Made by a program: the position numbers and the translations under genes
Part shown: one piece after another, positions 54,380-64,000 of the stretch
Layout of the letters: each line of letters starts with the position of its first letter
Numbering within the stretch: position 1 is the stretch's first letter
Source: Thysanoteuthis rhombus
Lineage: Eukaryota > Mollusca > Cephalopoda > Oegopsida > Thysanoteuthidae
Reading direction: 5' to 3'
Length of the DNA stretch: 64,000 nucleotides
NCBI GenBank assembly: GCA_963457665.1
Contig: OY735227.1
Location: 37,434,250-37,498,249, forward strand
The notes under the pieces: generated by a model
Database searches by the model: none
Seen by the model: only the letters and a program-made list of their open reading frames with translations
Told to the model about the DNA's origin: nothing

Positions 54380-55655
54380 CATTACAAAAACTTGACTTTT
54401 TTTTTTGCAGAAAAGGTGAATGGTTTAATTGAATTTTACAAGAGAGAGAGCAAAGTCTCTTCTACATCAAAATACTGAAAATAGTCCATTTTCATATGTG
54501 ACGTTGCATTTGCAGCGAACAGAAACAAAAAAATTCTTGGTAATACTTTTTTAAATGGAATGGTGCATTTTCATCACTGTTTGAACCCGTGCAGACAACT
54601 CATCCCTATTTTGGGGTTTAAGTTCATCCTTCAAGATCGCTCTGTTAATCATGGCAGGAGCTTGATTGGTCAATTCGTGGGGTTGTCTCTCTCTTTGGTA
54701 CTACAAGAATTTTTTTGGAATCAAGATATTGCAACTTGGCATAATGAAATGGTGCCTTGTGGGGCCAGAATATTGCAGTGTCTTTATAAACATTGGTTTC
54801 CATGAGACCATTCTACATTGAAGACACTCCAATTCATACACTTTGACTGATCGCAAGACTTTGTTGCCACAAAATGTCAGTAATGGCATACTAAATGCCA
54901 ACTTTGGCAGGAGATTTTTTTTTTTTTACACCACTGAAAACTCAACAGAGTCTGGAATTTTATTCGAAGAATCAGAAATAGAAATCTGCATTGGAAAATG
55001 CTGTTAGATTAATAGCTGTAAAGCAAGTCTCATCATCCATTACAATCCAACGATGAGCTGTTGGTTCTTGGGGGAGAAAAAATAAAAAAGGGAGTTGATA
55101 GATCACCCAAGCATTGTCCTAACTTCAGCCATTTTATCATCATTATACTTTCGAATCCCTCCCCCCTCTACATTCTAATCTGTAATCATTGTCTTTAAGA
55201 CAGTATTATGACATACTTCAAACTGTACCCTGACTTTACAAGCAAATATATTTGGTGGATGATCAAGTTTTTTTCTTTTCTTTTTAATTCACTCTCTGGT
55301 CACAGACATCAATTTGCAGATACCAGAGTTATACTTTCTACCGTCTCCTTAATTTTCACCTGTCTCCAAACCTTTTAGTTGTTTTTATAAATTGAAGTGA
55401 TTTTGAAACCAATGTTATCTTTAATAACTTCTTCATAATTTGTTTGGCAGAATTCAAGCAAGACATTTTTGAAGTCAAGTTCACTGGTAACTTGAATTTA
55501 AGCTAATTTGAAAGAACATATCAAACCAGGAAATGCATTTCATGTTCACAGTTGACATTTTTTTTTTTAATTTGATTGGGGGCATGAATGTATGTTCGTG
55601 AATACATTGACGATACGTTACTAACCACCACACTACAGGAGGTGCCCAAAATTAT
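54380..55655. other. No identifiable feature
   Basis: AT-rich, no frame or repeat family recognised. Confidence 0.5.
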
Positions 55656-55659
55656 TATA

Positions 55660-56060
55660 GGTACTTACTAAGCTTAGCTTGTCAGAGCCATGATAATGGG
55701 GTACCCAGTGAAGATCAATACCCAGGAGATTAGGTCTGCAAGACAAGCTTGATAACCGACATGCTACAGTAGCACCCAAGCTTAGCTTAGTCTGACACAA
55801 GGCCACAATATTGGAGTACTCAGTGAGGCTAAAACTGACTACACTAGTGAATAGGTCTGGCAGTTGAACATCCAAATTATCTTTTAATAGTATGCTTATT
55901 TATTAAGCCTAGTTCAACCTGGCACAAGGCCATAGATGCAAGAGCATCCAGTGAAGATAGCACTCAATATTCTAAGTTGGTCTGCAATAGAGTTTGGTAG
56001 CCATTATGCGAAAGTCGGCATCTAAATAGCTACTTACCTAGCCTAACCTATTAATTCTTT
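55660..56060 (-). repeat. SINE family A, three tandem copies
   Basis: Unit starts at about 55669 (AAGCTTAGCTTGTCAGAGCC), 55788 (AAGCTTAGCTTAGTCTGACA) and 55903 (AAGCCTAGTTCAACCTGGCA), spacing about 116 bp, each with CCAGTGA(A/G)GAT or CAGTGAGGCT and a TCTGxxA(G/A) end. Confidence 0.65.
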
Positions 56061-56904
56061 TTGACTGGTCCTTCTTTCATCTCATGTTAGTTGCTTCTTA
56101 TTGCCAGACCATCAGTCTATTGCCATTAGTAAAGACTGCAGATCAAAAATAAAGGATAAGCTCTCAGTGAGACTCAATCTCACATTCCATTTGCCTCAGG
56201 AACTATGAGAATCGGTAAAGGTTTGTTACTGTTGAGGAGGTAAACAAATAACACTGACTTATGCTGCTGCTACTATATTTAGGAACAAATGAAAGAAGAA
56301 AACCTGATCATTCAAAACTATATTTTATCAGATTTACTAATAAGGGACATAATTTAATTTCGGGGTTCTTTGATAAATTTTTAATATTAGCTGCGAATGA
56401 ATAATGAACAACCATAGCCATCAAAGATGGTGAAGGATTCTATCCCTTTTTTTTCTATGTGTGTGTGTCCGAGAGTTAGTATGTTACATTGTTCCTGACT
56501 TCACTATTTTGACATTAGTATCCCACTAGACAACCGAAAAATGTTTCTTACTTTGGGGCCTTATTTTGACAGTTTTATAAATAACATCTAAATTTTCCAG
56601 AATCTAGAAGTTTCTAGTTCTTTTTAATTCTCTAATTATGAAAAAAAAAAAAAATAAATAAAACAATGTTCAACCGTTTATTATTGTTACTTGCAATACC
56701 AAACCTAGAACTCTATCATAACTAGTCAGCGCTATTGGTTACCTCCCTTTGATATCTTGAGCATCTTCAGTAACAAACCTTTATCTGAGAATTGAATGGT
56801 TTCCAGGAGATCAAATGTAACCTTTATTTCCCTGATCTCTTGGCACCATATTATTGTTTTTACACTAGTAGTAGTTTCCTAACCATCACTCTATGCCAGG
56901 CACC

Positions 56905-57010
56905 CAATCATATTTACTAAGCTTAGCAAGGCACAAAACCAAAAGGTAAGGGGGTTAAACAGATAGGTTGAAAGATTGGTACAACACAATCCTTGTCTGC
57001 CTTGAAAATC
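56905..57010 (+). repeat. Family B repeat unit
   Basis: AAGCTTAGCAAGGCACAAAA, CCAAAAGGTAAGGGGG, GGTTGAAAGATTGGTACAAC. Confidence 0.45.
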
Positions 57011-58700
57011 AGCATTCAAAATCCTTGCTTCAACTTGGGCCCAAACACTGACCTCTGGTACTGGTGGGAAAATATGCAACTATCTCTTTCATGAGGTAGG
57101 CTCTTATATTTGATATCTGAATATACTAAAACACTACTTTTACAATTTTTTTTAATTGGAAAAAAAAAATGAATAAATAAAAGAAATAAAATTGAATGAA
57201 TAAAATTCTTAAAACCCCAACACAGGTTTCCCCCACTATCCAAAAGTGGAGCATTCTTTGTAAGCCAAAATAGTGTTAAGCAAAGAAGCAATTACATTAA
57301 TTTACATGGGAAAACTACGTGAACATTCCCAGACCAAAAAAAAAAAATATGTTGATGATGGTATGTTAGGCTGAGTTTGACAGCCGTTGGAGTGGAGGGA
57401 AGTACAGGAGACTGGGGTGTAAAAGAGTACACATTGCCTCTATAACGGCTGACTCCAAAAAAAAAAAAAAAAAAAAAAAAAATGCTGAATGCTATTTTTC
57501 GCCTTTTCTAATAAAAGCAAAAAGTGGTGTAGAATGAACTTTTGAATGAGGAGGATACCTGTATTTCATAGTTAGGGAGTGTTTGGCATTCAACATATCA
57601 AAAAATTGTTTTATCTGTTACAAAAGAAAAAAATTCCAGGCATTCACTAAATGCATTATTAGATATTCAGATATGCGTTTCCAATAAACTTGAGAAAAAG
57701 AAAAAGAAAAAAACTATTAAAAGTTGTAAAATGTTTGGTCAGCAGGAACTAGAGTTGTTTGATAGATTTACAGATAATTTAATGAGATGTACAATTTATT
57801 GAGATACACAAATATACCAAGAAATTCAAAAGGAAATAGAACAAATCTAAATTTTAACCACTTGTTTTTGTTTGTATGCTAAATGATTTTAGCATAAATA
57901 TGCTAAAATAATTTAGATACATAGAATTTAAGGGGGTATCTTGTAGTTTAAACAAGTTCTCGTCAGCTGACTTTTCACTTAGTTCAGTGTCATTTCTATA
58001 TCTAAATATTTTTTTTATTCAGTTTTAGATATTTATATTTACCTTTTGATGATTTGAAGTATTGTAAATCGTTATTTAATTTTTGACAACTATTTATCTA
58101 CAAAATTTTCCTGGTTGCTTTCCTTCAACTCAGAAATAAAGAAGTAGGTAAATTATTCATTTGAAGTTTATGAGGTATGCTTTTATATACAACTCGTATG
58201 CTTTTTTCATTTGTATCATACTATCTGTATTTGTGTGTTAATACTTTGTGTTTATATAGATGATGATAAAGGTTTTTTAAAATAAATTTCACAAACACTT
58301 ATTTACACAAAAATTAATTTTTAGAATCAAAATTTTAAAAAAATAATCTTACAATAAAAATTTTTCTTATACAAGTTTTTAACTTTTTTTTTCCCGTCAT
58401 CCATCTCTTTTCCGAGAAAATTTTAGGAAATATCTAAATAGCTGAAAATGTCGAGAGTCCCCTTCCTGAAGGATTGCTATATCTTTTGATATATTTTTGT
58501 TCAGGTAAATTCTATTCAATTCTGAAGATCTCAATAAATTGTACATCTCAATAAACATTGGTAAATGTTCCACAACCCAGAAATATTACTTTATAACAGT
58601 ATTAAGGTGTATCAAAAGTATCTTCTTTAAAAAAAACAAACAAAACAAACACTTTTACTCTAAAGCATATTTCATGTACACATAACTATTTATGATTCCA
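57010..58700. other. No identifiable feature
   Basis: AT-rich; A24-type run at 57459-57482. No supported gene or repeat family. Confidence 0.5.
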
Positions 58701-58706
58701 CTATAT

Positions 58707-59013
58707 GAATGGTTCCAAAACTTACCCTGAATCACAGCACCCTTTATGTATAGGGATCAAAGCATAGAAAATACTGAAAAATTGTACAGACATTAGTGTG
58801 TCTTTGATTTGTTTTTTTTTCACAATGCTTATCAACGTTTATTGAAAACTTTTTTTATAAGTATAAAAAGACTATCATTTTAAAAAATACTCAATTCAAA
58901 TGAACTTTTTAATTTTTGTTAAGTATTATTGAAATTTTTAAATATTCTGCATCGCCCCTGGGAGCTAACTGCAACTCTCCAGGGTGCTGCAGCACACCCT
59001 TTGGGAATCCCAG
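58707..59013. mobile_element. hAT-like non-autonomous element with exact 8-bp target duplication
   Basis: Starts GAATGGTTCCAAAACTTACC, ends GCACACCCTTTGGGAATCCCAG; CACTATAT flanks both sides (58699-58706 and 59014-59021). GAATCACAGCACCC and GGGTGCTGCAGCAC extend the inverted ends. 307 bp, no frame. Confidence 0.8.
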
Positions 59014-59024
59014 CACTATATTTA

Positions 59025-59370
59025 TCTATATAAAAGCTATACATACAAATTAGTCTTTAATTGTTTGTCCTTGTTATCTGAGTCCTCTTATAACATCCAA
59101 GTTGTAATGGATTAGTCAGATTACCAGAGCTAATAAAAACAATTATAAAGTTGTAATAAAATGACACGGGCTGTTATGACATCACAATGAAGATTACACC
59201 ATAAAAACACTAGAGATTTCATGTCTGATCACATTTAAACAACTTGAGTTGAGACTTGAAATATAAAAACTAGAATACTTGAATCATTAAAAATAAAATC
59301 TCATAAATCAGCTTCATACTATTGAGTGCCAACCCATATCTAAATAAGCACTGTCATTTTTGACAGGTAT

Positions 59371-59374
<4 letters not shown>
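59025..59374 (+). mobile_element. Helitron-like non-autonomous copy
   Basis: Starts TCTATATAAAAGCTATACAT, shares GAGTTGAGACTTGAAATATA and TGCCAACCCATATCTAAATA with 13238-13526, and ends in a hairpin (CTGTCA..TGACAG at 59351-59366) plus GTATATC. No CTRR end is visible. A TA array follows. Confidence 0.4.

Positions 59375-59407
<33 letters not shown>
59375..59407. repeat. (TA)n microsatellite
   Basis: About 17 TA units at the Helitron-like end. Confidence 0.95.
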
Positions 59408-59409
<2 letters not shown>

Positions 59410-59410
<1 letters not shown>

Positions 59411-60690
59411 ATAATTATCAATAATCAACTGTTTAATATGTAAAAATGGTGGGTGTAGGAAATGAGATTCTGGTAATTTTTAGGTATTATTCCAAACCGA
59501 ATCTAAAAGCTGCTGAAGCAGCTCACAGAATTTGGAAAATGAAAAGAAATGAAAGAATATCTGATTGTACTGCCCCTTGAAATAAAGCCCAGAAGTGAAC
59601 GGCAATCAGTTGTAGATTATGATGGTTTAAAATACAAGGTAGAATAAGATCTGACCACCAACACTCATTAACTTCAATAATCTAAAAGACCACACTTGGA
59701 GCATCACATAAGCTTCAAAAAACATGTCTGTAAAAAAACAAAAACACTTTTGATACACCCTAATAAAATCTGTATCATATTCTTATATTCAAATTGCAAC
59801 TTCACGAGGAATGCATTTCTATATATGTATGTATGTATAAAAAGAAGAAAAAATATTACATTCACATCATTGAAACTGTTTTGTAATATCTTATTCATTT
59901 AAAAAAAAAAAATGTACGTAAATACAAAAAAAAATACCCCCCCCCCCAATGTACACTCACTTGGTTTGTTAATAGCAGTTATGGTCATCACTTAGAAGTG
60001 AATTCAACAATCACTTAATACAGAATTATCATCATACTAAATATTAACCAATTATTGTAATTGTGTGAAGATTTTCCTTCGTTATAAAATAATAAAGGAA
60101 AAAAAAAAAAAAATAAATAAAAAAATTAATGCACTTTATCAGCTTCTATTTCTGAACATTTAGAACACTTGAGTTATCCACACACGCAATAATTAGAAAT
60201 GTGCAGATATCTTCTATCATGCAAAAGGATGCAACTAATGTAGTAAAATAGAACTTCATCTGTTCTAATAAGAAAAATGCCAAATTTGAAGAATGAATTA
60301 ATAGGAAAAGTAAAAAGAACAGAAAATACTAAAGATCTATTTGTGTTCACCAGAATGGTATTCTCAAGGGCCACTGTAAAAAAAAAAAAAATCACAATTA
60401 TCTATATATATATATATATATTATATATATATATATACACACACAAATGGCAATGTGCATCCATATATTTCATATTTTTAGACTGCACAGGTAACCTAGT
60501 TTCATCATAAAAATCTGATGCTCTTTTCATAAACTTTATTCTTCATTAAAACTATCTAATTAACTTTAGTCATAATCATAGCTGCTATTAACAAGAAGTG
60601 TACATATTTGCTACACACACATAACCCTCTATGCAAAAATGAAATACTTCAAGAGTTATAATATCCATTTCAATAAGTTTAAGTCTAAAT
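59410..60690. other. No identifiable gene; possible distal 3' region of the kelch gene
   Basis: AT-rich with a C10-11 run (59937-59947) and TA patches near 60405. TTTATT (minus-strand AATAAA) occurs at about 60536, a candidate poly(A) signal for the kelch gene among several. Confidence 0.4.
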
Positions 60691-60699
60691 TTTTTTAAA

Positions 60700-61070
60700 A
60701 CCTCATTTAATCAGAATAGAGATGAAATTTTGAATTAAACTAAATTTCTATTTGATTTCTCCTTTGATGTATGAAATATTTGGAAACTTTTCAACATCTT
60801 TTTCAAGTTGAATTTTGGGATTCTTAAACCTTATTTAATCAGAACAGAGATAAAAGCTTGAATTGGAAACTTTCACAACTAAAAGAAACTTTCTATTTTG
60901 ATGTATAAAATATCTTAAAAATGTAATATCTTTTAAGAAAAAATTGAATTCTGAAATTCTTATACCTCATTTGATCTGAATAGATATACAAGCTTGAATC
61001 AAACATTTCCATAATTATAAAGAAAAATCTATTTGAATTCCTTCTGAATAATCTCATCAAATAGTTTTCA
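60700..61070. repeat. Three-unit tandem repeat (~130 bp) near the kelch 3' end
   Basis: Units near 60703, 60832 and 60964 begin CCT(C/T)ATTTAATCAGAA(T/C)AGA-like and contain TTTCTATTTGAT / TTTCTATTTTGAT and TTGAATT.TG..ATTCTTA.(A/C)CCT. Diverged. Confidence 0.6.
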
Positions 61071-61814
61071 GTGATAAGTTCCATTCAGCCCACCCAACCC
61101 TTCAAGTTGTCTTGCATGGCATCAAGTATTATTAATAAAAGTCACATCAATGGACTTGCTTGCAGAACCGTATTTCAACATCATAATGACAGTGATTTGA
61201 TTTCACACCAGAACAATTTCATTTGCAGTACACTGGACCCCTTAACCTGATCGAGCTCAACTGTAGGAATGCTAGGCTATTAAATGTATCATCATGATTG
61301 ATATACAAAACCTACGAGGGATGATAATAGCTAATACACATAAAACCAAGACAGTCCCTAATCTATTTACAGAGTGAAGTTTCAGGATTAAGCGCTACTC
61401 AATTTATTTTTTTATAATTTAGCTAAAAATTGAAACTGCCTTAAAACAGGCATTTGATTTGAGATTGAAATGAATCACATCTTCCTTCAAAGACATTTGA
61501 CTGTCAAAATGTAAGAATCAAATATTTGATGGCCCAATAGGTACATGAGAGATAAATTATGGAATATTCTTCCTAACATGTGAATAGATGCCCTGTATTA
61601 ATAGCAGTGAAGGACATCATCATAGCCACTGTTGCACAAACAACATAGGTTTATACTGATATTTAGAGACTCAGTCAGGACATCCCAACCAATCAACTAA
61701 CTTTATCTTTCATCCATTCTCCATTAAAACAGAGAAAAAAGATGAAAGGAGAGAGAGGTCGGGAAAAAAAAAAAAAAAATGTTGGCTCAGGGTTGACTAA
61801 ATATGCAGCCATTA
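61071..61814 (-). other. Probable proximal 3' UTR of the kelch gene
   Basis: Directly downstream of the minus-strand stop codon; AT-rich, an A15 run at 61766-61780 on the + strand. TTTATT at 61402 gives a minus-strand AATAAA about 410 bp after the stop. Confidence 0.4.
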
Positions 61815-63182
61815 TTACCGAAACGGCTCACATCTGTTCAAAGTGAGTAAACAGCAAGCTCTTCCTAAAATGACAAACGGAAAGGTGTGTGACGTCTTCA
61901 ATGTGTTTTTGTCAGGATCATACTCCTGAATGATTTCTAAAAGCCGTTGTTCTTTGAGTCCACCTGTGATGTAGATTTTGTTGTCCCGTACAAATGACCC
62001 TGCTTTACGAATACTAATGGTGACCTCCATTGTGGTCCACTGGTCGGTGTTGGGGTCGTAGGATTCAATGAGGTCGATGGGACTGGCCAGGCCATGACTA
62101 TCTTCCACGTTGCCACCAATGGCATAGAATTTATCCTTGACACATGCCAAGATGTGGTTACAGCGTGGCCGCAGCATCCGTGACCTGTCTTCCCATAAAT
62201 TAGTTGCAGGGTCGTAGCAGAGGAAATTATTAACACAACCAGTGACGGTCTGTCCCCCACAGACATAAATCTTGCCTTTACATACATCTCCTGCATGTCC
62301 ATAGACAGCAATGTTCATAGGAGTTCTCCAAGTCCACTGATTTGTCTCGACTGTGTAGCTTTCCATCGTGCAGGAGATGTTGTTTTTATCTTTGCCTCCG
62401 ATTGCAAAGAGGACCTTGTTCACAGCGACCATAACAAAGTCCTTTCGCGCTTCCATAAGTCGAGTAAATTCTGTCCAGGTATCAAAACGAGGATCGAACC
62501 GGAAACAACGGGGGGAAGCATTAAAATTGTGATCATTGTTACAGGTACCCCCACACACGTACATAAAATTATCGACTACAATAACTCCAGGGTTATACAT
62601 TGGAATCAGCGGATTACGTAACGTTGTGAACTTTTCAGTTTTGAACGTATAGCTTTTAGGGGACTCGCCGTGACACAAAACCAAGCTGACTTTCTCGGAA
62701 CGCACCTGGGTACGTTTTGTTTGGTACATGGGCTGTTTACTAATGTCCCTATTGTAGTCCTGAGCTTCACGGAAAAGGCGACTGCAGCCGGAGATGTTGC
62801 GCATGACTGGGAGACGTGCAAGTTTATCAAGCTCATCCAGTCGTAACAGTGGTAAGCGAATGTTTTCAAGTAACTGTGGGAGGTACTGTTTGCGTACTTT
62901 TTCATCAAAGTTCACCCAGTCAAGCACAAACATTACCAATTGATACTCAGAGGTGACACGAAGGTTATCTCCAGCCAGAAGAAATGCCAATTGGCAATGC
63001 GTCAGCTGGTAGTATTTCTCAGTGCTGACAATTTTCTCAAAGTTTTCTCGTATGAAGTCCCGAGACTTTTCCTGAGCTTTCATCAAAGAATAGACATCAG
63101 CAAGAATGAGGACATCAACGCAGCTGTCTAAGTTGATAGACTGGACCAAATATTCTGTGCACAATTCGACTGAATCGATCAC
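61815..63182 (-). CDS. Kelch-like protein (BACK + Kelch), last coding exon, 5' partial
   Basis: Last 455 residues of a BTB-BACK-Kelch protein. On the minus strand an acceptor (T-rich tract, CCAAG) precedes 63182; the first codon in the exon is GTG, phase 0. The open frame upstream (to 63224) is intron. Residues 1-113 are a BACK domain (ADVYSLMKAQEKSRDFIREN, then ENIRLPLL). Five Kelch blades follow, with double-Gly motifs at about 211 (YVCGG), 262 (FAIGG), 309 (YVCGG), 356 (YAIGG) and 407 (YITGG); a last strand (GRACCLLTL) probably closes a propeller. Such proteins usually act as substrate adaptors for Cullin-3 ubiquitin ligases; that role is family knowledge, since the BTB domain is outside the window. 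The blades look nearest to the KLHL9/13/22/26-type group, but the ortholog is not resolved. Convergent with TET, 34 kb apart. Confidence 0.92.
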   Translation of the reverse strand: MIDSVELCTEYLVQSINLDSCVDVLILADVYSLMKAQEKSRDFIRENFEKIVSTEKYYQLTHCQLAFLLAGDNLRVTSEYQLVMFVLDWVNFDEKVRKQYLPQLLENIRLPLLRLDELDKLARLPVMRNISGCSRLFREAQDYNRDISKQPMYQTKRTQVRSEKVSLVLCHGESPKSYTFKTEKFTTLRNPLIPMYNPGVIVVDNFMYVCGGTCNNDHNFNASPRCFRFDPRFDTWTEFTRLMEARKDFVMVAVNKVLFAIGGKDKNNISCTMESYTVETNQWTWRTPMNIAVYGHAGDVCKGKIYVCGGQTVTGCVNNFLCYDPATNLWEDRSRMLRPRCNHILACVKDKFYAIGGNVEDSHGLASPIDLIESYDPNTDQWTTMEVTISIRKAGSFVRDNKIYITGGLKEQRLLEIIQEYDPDKNTLKTSHTFPFVILGRACCLLTLNRCEPFR

Positions 63183-64000
63183 CTTGGAAAAAAGCAGAAG
63201 AGAAAATGTCATACAAGGGAACAAGTTAGATTCATTTTTATCTCACATGGAAGGAAATAAATAAAAAAAATAGGAAGTTAAAAGTACACTTAACATTTAC
63301 AGTGCAAAAGGAATTAGGACAATGAAGGAACAAAGATTAACCTATTTGCTGCTAGGTGCTAAAAATCATCAACCACAACAGGCAACATAGGTTTCTTTCA
63401 GTTTTCCAGTTGAACTGGCTGGCCATATATGTTTGTATGTATGATGTTTATGGGATGCATCAATGAAGAGAAAGAGAGAAAGCTGAAAATTTAAACATTT
63501 ACTCATTATGTCTGGTAAAAACATTTACAATACCATTTTAAAGAGTTAGCAATGTAAGTTTATGCTAAATTGATCCCTTGGTCTGTGCCTTTTTGTTGTT
63601 AAAAATTATTACTCCAAATATAACATGCTGCCAAAAAGATGTTTTACAGATGGTTTCTACTGAGTGACTAACCAGACCTGTATTCATTGATGTTGTAACT
63701 TCTAATCTGGGTTTTTCTTGTAGAAAATTGATGAAAATAGTAAGTGTTCATGGCACATTTCAAATGGTTTTATTTTCAAACAAATCAACTGAAGTCAATT
63801 TGCAAATTTTGTTGACCTCAAAGAGAAATCATTACAAAAGTTGGGATTGACTTCAAATAATTACTCTATGAAAGGCAATTTGCCACTTATATTAAGTTAA
63901 TGCAGTACTATTGATCCTCCATCAAAGTCTTTAAAATTAACCCTTCAATATCAATTTCGCTTCTTATTAGCAATTAACATTCCAGTTTTTTTCATGCATG
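63183..64000 (-). other. Kelch gene intron, 3' part
   Basis: Minus-strand acceptor AG at 63184-63183 preceded by a T/C-rich tract. Contains a family F repeat at 63375-63685. Nothing else recognised up to the window edge. Confidence 0.75.
63375..63685 (+). repeat. Family F repeat copy
   Basis: TAGGTTTCTTTCAGTTTTCC, AACTGGCTGGCCATATATG, GAAAATTTAAACATTTACTC, and the end TGAGTGACTAACCAGACCTG; the best-preserved right end in the window. Confidence 0.6.

Noticed and set aside
61937-63131. Open frames overlapping the kelch exon in other frames (62295-62621 +, 62606-62908 -, 62940-63131 +)
   Set aside because: Shadows of the kelch coding exon, with no family match.

Overview
This is animal nuclear DNA, AT-rich and dense with transposons. 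It has interrupted genes with canonical GT..AG introns, tRNA-derived SINEs, RTE-like and CR1-like LINE fragments, Tc1/mariner, pogo, hAT and Merlin remnants, and very long (TA)n arrays. The proteins and this repeat mix point to a lophotrochozoan, most likely a mollusc and plausibly a cephalopod. The species call is inference; nothing in the window proves it.

Left part (762-27560, + strand): the last eight coding exons of a TET methylcytosine dioxygenase, which oxidises 5-methylcytosine in DNA. All eight exons join in frame into 1797 codons plus a stop. There is a 2.8 kb disordered first exon, then six short exons carrying the Cys-rich region and the first half of the double-stranded beta-helix. 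A 1.8 kb terminal exon holds the low-complexity insert and the second half of the fold. The HxD iron motif, the distal iron His and the 2-oxoglutarate Arg are all present, so the enzyme looks catalytically intact. Any 5' exon (for example a CXXC domain) would lie left of the window.

The seven introns are filled with repeats. The most striking is a 36-unit, 29-bp minisatellite with a higher-order pattern (14500-15560). Others are a 145-bp tandem repeat, a non-autonomous mariner-type element in two copies (one interrupted by a LINE), two fold-back elements, Helitron-like copies, and repeats lying within about 10 to 70 bp of three TET exons.

Middle part (27561-61814): about 34 kb with no convincing gene. 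It holds the probable TET 3' UTR, a pogo/Tigger-like element just after the stop, a perfectly paired 24-bp RNA-like hairpin, a broken Merlin/IS1016-like transposase, four hAT-type non-autonomous elements (a fifth is in TET intron 5), LINE fragments and long TA arrays.

Right end (61815-63182, - strand): the last coding exon of a kelch-like (BTB-BACK-Kelch) protein, convergent with TET. Its BTB exon(s) lie beyond base 64000. No functional link between the two genes is visible.
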